Source: Alentia gelatinosa
Taxonomy: Eukaryota > Annelida > Polychaeta > Phyllodocida > Polynoidae
Direction of reading: 5' to 3'
DNA: 64,000 nt
Assembly (NCBI GenBank): GCA_950022655.1
Contig: OX465589.1
Span: 24,419,626-24,483,625, forward strand
A program made the position numbers and the translations under genes. Below the pieces are notes generated by a model. The model saw only the letters and a program-made list of their open reading frames with translations. It ran no database searches and was not told where the DNA came from. This document shows, in pieces, positions 62,501 to 64,000 of the stretch (positions are counted from its first letter, which is position 1; each line of letters opens with the position of its first letter).

Positions 62501-64000
62501 ACCTGGACGTCCCCCTGCATGGGGGATTTTCCGCACCTCCAGGTCTGGCATGTCCCCTGCAACTATTTTTCTTTGTAAGACCAAGTCTAATTAAACAAAT
62601 TGAAAGGACTAGAGGCCAACCGTATATTAACAACATTCACATAATTACAATGAGGACCTTCAAATGCTATACACACAGTGGAAAGCTAAGTGTGCATGGA
62701 AGTGTTACCCAAATGATATGAGGGTAGTCTATGCCAAGTAGAGACCTGCTAATATGTTGCTGCATATGCAGTAATGGGTGATAGATGGAGAAAATGTTTT
62801 AATATGTCGCAGTTTGAAATATGTATGAAATCCTTTTGGAGCGACATTTTAATTGAAGAATTTGTCTTACCACTTCTTTTAATATTTCTCATGGTGAATT
62901 GGTTTAAACTTTTCCCAGGTGCCCTGTTGACCCTCCTATAAAGTTATGGGTGATAGATGCAGTGAGTGTCACATACCTTATTTTAAAAGAGTATGTCGGA
63001 AGAAACAAGAATGTCAGACCTGGACGTCCCCCTGCATTGGGGATTTTCCGCACCTCCAGGTCTGGCATGTCCCCTGCAACTATTTTGCTTTGTAAGACCA
63101 AGTCTAATTAAACAAATTGGACATTAAGCTACCCAAACAAACTGTGTGGGACCTAAAAGGACTAGAGGCCAACCGTATATTAACTACATTCACATAATTA
63201 CAGTGAGGACTTTCAAATGCTATACACATAGTGGAAAGCTAAGTGTGCATGGAAGTGTTACCCAAATGATATGAGGGTAGTCTATGCCAAGTAGAGACCT
63301 GCTAATATGTTGCTGCATATGCAGTGATGGGTGATAGATGGAGAAAATGTTTTAATATGTCGCAGTTTGAAATATGTATGAAATCCTTTTGGAGCGATAT
63401 TTTAATTGAAGAATTTGTCTTACCACTTCTTTTAATATTTCTCATGGTGAATTGGTTTAAACTTTTCCCAGGTGCCCTGTTGACCCTCCTATAAAGTTAT
63501 GGGTGAAAGATGCAGTGAGTGGCACATACCTTATTTTAAAAGAGTATGTCAGAAGAAACAAGAATGTCAGACCTGGACGTCCCCCTGCATGGGGGATTTT
63601 CCGCACCTCCAGGTCTGGCATGTCCCCTGCAACTATTTTTCTTTGTAAGACCAAGTCTAATTAAACAAATTGAAAGGACTAGAGGCCAACCGTATATTAA
63701 CTACATTCACATAATTACAATGAGGACCTTCAAATGCTATACACACAGTGGAAAGCTAAGTGTGCATGGAAGTGTTACCCAAATGATATGAGGGTAGTCT
63801 ATGCCAAGTAGAGACCTGCTAATATGTTGCTGCATATGCAGTAATGGGTGATAGATGGAGAAAATGTTTTAATATGTCGCAGTTTGAAATATGTATGAAA
63901 TCCTTTTGGAGCGACATTTTAATTGAAGAATTTGTCTTACCACTTCTTTTAATATTTCTCATGGTGAATAGGTTTAAACTTTTCCCAGGTGCCCTGTTGA
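47557..64000. repeat. Satellite C array 3 (continues past the window)
   Basis: Thirty complete monomers from 48019 to 63973, mostly alternating 553 and 517 bp. Departures: 465 bp at 48572; two long in a row at 50107-51212; two short in a row at 52283-53316; 546 bp at 57597 (7 bp lost near 57695); and three short in a row at 61353-62903 (lengths counted from landmark 61353 as 517, 517, 517). The first five kilobases match array 1 monomer by monomer before the patterns part at about 52.8 kb. No end of the array is seen. Confidence 0.96.

Noticed and set aside
1..64000. CRISPR array
   Set aside because: Repeats are 500-700 bp tandem satellite monomers without short repeat/unique spacer structure, and the sequence is eukaryotic in character.
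1..64000. Telomeric repeats, 5S rRNA or snRNA genes within the arrays
   Set aside because: No TTAGGG-type runs and no recognisable 5S or snRNA sequence in any monomer.

Overview
The window is almost entirely tandem and segmental repeat DNA from a eukaryotic, most likely animal, genome. I find no intact protein-coding gene, tRNA, rRNA, CRISPR array or bacterial operon. Every short open frame lies inside a repeat monomer or a decayed retroelement fragment. A mollusc host is a reasonable guess, because a short 3' tail of the form GGACGTTAAAC...CAAACAAAC recurs throughout and resembles LINE/SINE tails I associate with mollusc genomes. This is inference; nothing in the window proves the taxon.

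Three sequence classes are arranged in one fixed order, A then B then C, repeated three times. A (1-2070, 25609-31056, 38198-42946) is a satellite with short (548-551 bp) and long (695-702 bp) monomers; long monomers carry a 147-bp stem-loop insertion. B (2071-7007, 31057-35666, 42947-47556) is a 4.6-4.9 kb mosaic of broken non-LTR retrotransposon pieces (end of an RNase H domain and a C-terminal CCHC knuckle), LINE/SINE-like tails, blocks related to A and to C, and a 0.56-kb segment seen nowhere else in the window. C (7008-25608, 35667-38197, 47557-64000 and beyond) is a satellite of alternating 553-bp and 517-bp monomers that form a 1070-bp dimeric higher-order repeat.

The A/B and B/C junctions are the same in all three blocks, and the C/A junction is the same in both places it occurs. 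The blocks are therefore copies of one ancestral composite, not independent meetings of three satellites. B copies 2 and 3 are in exact register at 11,890 bp with very few differences. B copy 1 and copy 3, plus about 5 kb of C after each, are in register at about 40,549 bp. Copy 1 differs by about 350 bp of extra sequence near its start and by lacking 26 bp.

The most interesting inference is that B looks like the common source of both satellites. It contains diverged single copies of the A core, of an A hairpin, and of the C core with its nested hairpin, all next to the same retroelement-type tails. The window then reads as a record of how a retroelement-derived mosaic gave rise to two satellites that were later co-amplified. 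The nested hairpin shared by B and C, and the perfect 10-bp hairpin shared by A and B, are the best candidates for sequences with a structural or functional role.
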